A program made the position numbers and the translations under genes. From Candidatus Woesearchaeota archaeon (GTDB taxonomy: Archaea; Nanobdellota; Nanobdellia; Woesearchaeales; GW2011-AR4), in the NCBI GenBank assembly GCA_016185865.1, contig JACPMU010000101.1, positions 1 through 5,604 of the forward strand: 5,604 nucleotides of DNA, in the 5' to 3' direction. The notes beneath the pieces are model-generated. The model ran no database searches, was not told the DNA's origin, and saw only the letters and a program-made list of their open reading frames with translations. Below are positions 5,054 through 5,604 of the stretch, piece by piece. Each line of letters opens with the position of its first letter. Within the stretch, counting starts at the first letter, position 1.

Positions 5054-5604
5054 GATTCACCTCCAATGTCTATTCTGGCATCAGAAAACTGGGTTAATTC
5101 GTCCAGCAATGCCGGATCAGTTTCCTTTTCAAGCGTTATTATAATGCCTTTTACCTTCCATTCCCTCATCTTTGCAGTCAGGAATTGGACAAACCTTGCC
5201 ACAGTTGCCGGTTTGTTGAATATTGCCAATGTGTTCAAAGAGTCAAAAACAAGGAATTTTTCTCCATGAAATGCCTTGACTGCCTGGTCCATTGCAACAG
5301 ACATGTCGCTTAGCTTTTCAGCGCTTCCAACATACAGGCAGTTTCCGATTTTTTTTGAGTCTGTCCTTGAGGCAGCGTCAATAAAAATAATCAATCTTGT
5401 GTCAATGCCGCTGTTTTCAAGGATCCTCTGCATGATGTCGTAAGGCTTGTTTAAGGTTACATAAACACCCGGGGCACCATCATTGACAAGAGACTTAACA
5501 ATATCAGCAGCTGTTTTTTGGTAGCTTTTCGCATCTACTGTTACAAGAATTAAGTAATCCTTTAGGCTTTTGACTTCTCTTTTAAGGCTCTCTTTAAGTT
5601 CCAG
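5050..5604 (-). CDS. RecA/KaiC-fold protein with degenerate P-loop (N-terminus beyond window edge)
   Basis: The frame is open from the right edge to the TGA at 5050, giving 184 visible residues; an internal ATG at 5433 is not the start, because conserved sequence continues upstream. The order fits the KaiC/RAD55-like RecA fold. A first strand 'YLILVTV' is followed by DAKSYQKT (visible residues 24-31) where GxxxxGK[ST] would sit; then come a helix and the strand 'GVYVTLNKP', the strand 'LIIFIDAAS', a Walker B-like 'KFLVFDS' (Asp at 121), and a last part 'GIIITLEKE...FSDARIDIG' like the late strands of the family. Only Lys-Thr of the P-loop remains, so ATP hydrolysis is doubtful and a nucleotide-sensing or structural role is possible. 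It overlaps the membrane-protein gene, suggesting the two products act together near the membrane. Probably only a few residues are missing at the N-terminus. Confidence 0.8.
   Translation of the reverse strand: MELKESLKREVKSLKDYLILVTVDAKSYQKTAADIVKSLVNDGAPGVYVTLNKPYDIMQRILENSGIDTRLIIFIDAASRTDSKKIGNCLYVGSAEKLSDMSVAMDQAVKAFHGEKFLVFDSLNTLAIFNKPATVARFVQFLTAKMREWKVKGIIITLEKETDPALLDELTQFSDARIDIGGES
5058..5063 (-). promoter_or_regulatory. Shine-Dalgarno site GGAGGTG
   Basis: GGAGGTG on the minus strand (core GAGGTG at 5063-5058, preceding G at 5064) lies inside the end of the RecA-fold gene, four bases before GTG at 5053 and seven before ATG at 5050. It is the strongest ribosome site in the window. 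Confidence 0.7.

Noticed and set aside
4848..5066. Minus-strand frame overlapping the three-helix membrane-protein gene
   Set aside because: The frame used by the membrane protein has overlaps with both neighbours and clear helices; this one is compositionally random.
4902..5269. Two plus-strand open frames
   Set aside because: Both are antisense to the well-supported membrane-protein and RecA-fold genes and show no recognisable protein features.
5050..5433. Taking ATG at 5433 as the start of the RecA-fold gene
   Set aside because: The frame stays open to the window edge and the upstream 57 residues supply the expected first strand, P-loop position and following strand.
1..5604. CRISPR array, insertion sequence or tRNA gene
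   Set aside because: No regularly spaced repeats, transposase-like frames, terminal inverted repeats or cloverleaf-forming segments were seen by eye; the window is almost fully occupied by coding sequence.

Overview
All supported genes lie on the minus strand, so transcription runs from high to low coordinates. The window looks like a chromosome fragment from a small-genome archaeon. The evidence is: class III (archaeal type IV pilin-like) signal peptides (K-[SA]-Q-[IV]-S-x-E), a textbook BRE/TATA promoter with a T-run terminator just upstream, GAGGTG Shine-Dalgarno sites four bases before the start codon, and secreted proteins dense in Asn and N-glycosylation sequons. The style (short prepilin-like proteins, Cys-rich secreted proteins with a PKD domain, a KaiC-like P-loop protein) resembles DPANN archaea such as Woesearchaeota or Pacearchaeota. 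That lineage call is inference from family resemblance.

Upstream cluster (5604 to 2336). It begins with a RecA/KaiC-fold protein cut by the window edge, whose P-loop position has lost both glycines. This gene overlaps a three-helix membrane protein with a very basic tail. That gene in turn overlaps a class III prepilin-like gene by 4 nt (ATGA). Fourteen bases further on is a second prepilin-like protein with an unusual Cys-rich C-terminal tail. After 40 AT-rich bases comes a 77-residue lipoprotein-like secreted peptide that carries the same Cys tail, and 4 bases after that a 367-residue secreted Cys-rich protein with a C-terminal PKD domain. The tight spacing suggests co-transcription, with a possible break in the 40-base gap. 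A run of eight T (minus strand) after the PKD gene probably ends the unit.

Downstream cluster (2270 to 1). A clear promoter (BRE plus TTTATATT) drives a prepilin-like protein whose ectodomain resembles the class I glutamine-amidotransferase/DUF4350-like fold. Ten bases later a second prepilin-like protein begins and runs off the left edge. Both have an N-terminal anchor with Asp rather than Glu, one position later than in canonical class III pilins.

Taken together the window appears to encode cell-surface or pilus-like components, two of them pilin-anchored ectodomains, plus secreted Cys-rich proteins. The most striking observation is an exactly spaced C-x8-C-x14-CC-x5-CC module that ends both a pilin-like protein and the neighbouring small lipoprotein-like peptide. 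It suggests a disulfide-rich or metal-binding module shared by two adjacent surface proteins. No RNA gene, CRISPR array, insertion sequence or long DNA repeat was seen.
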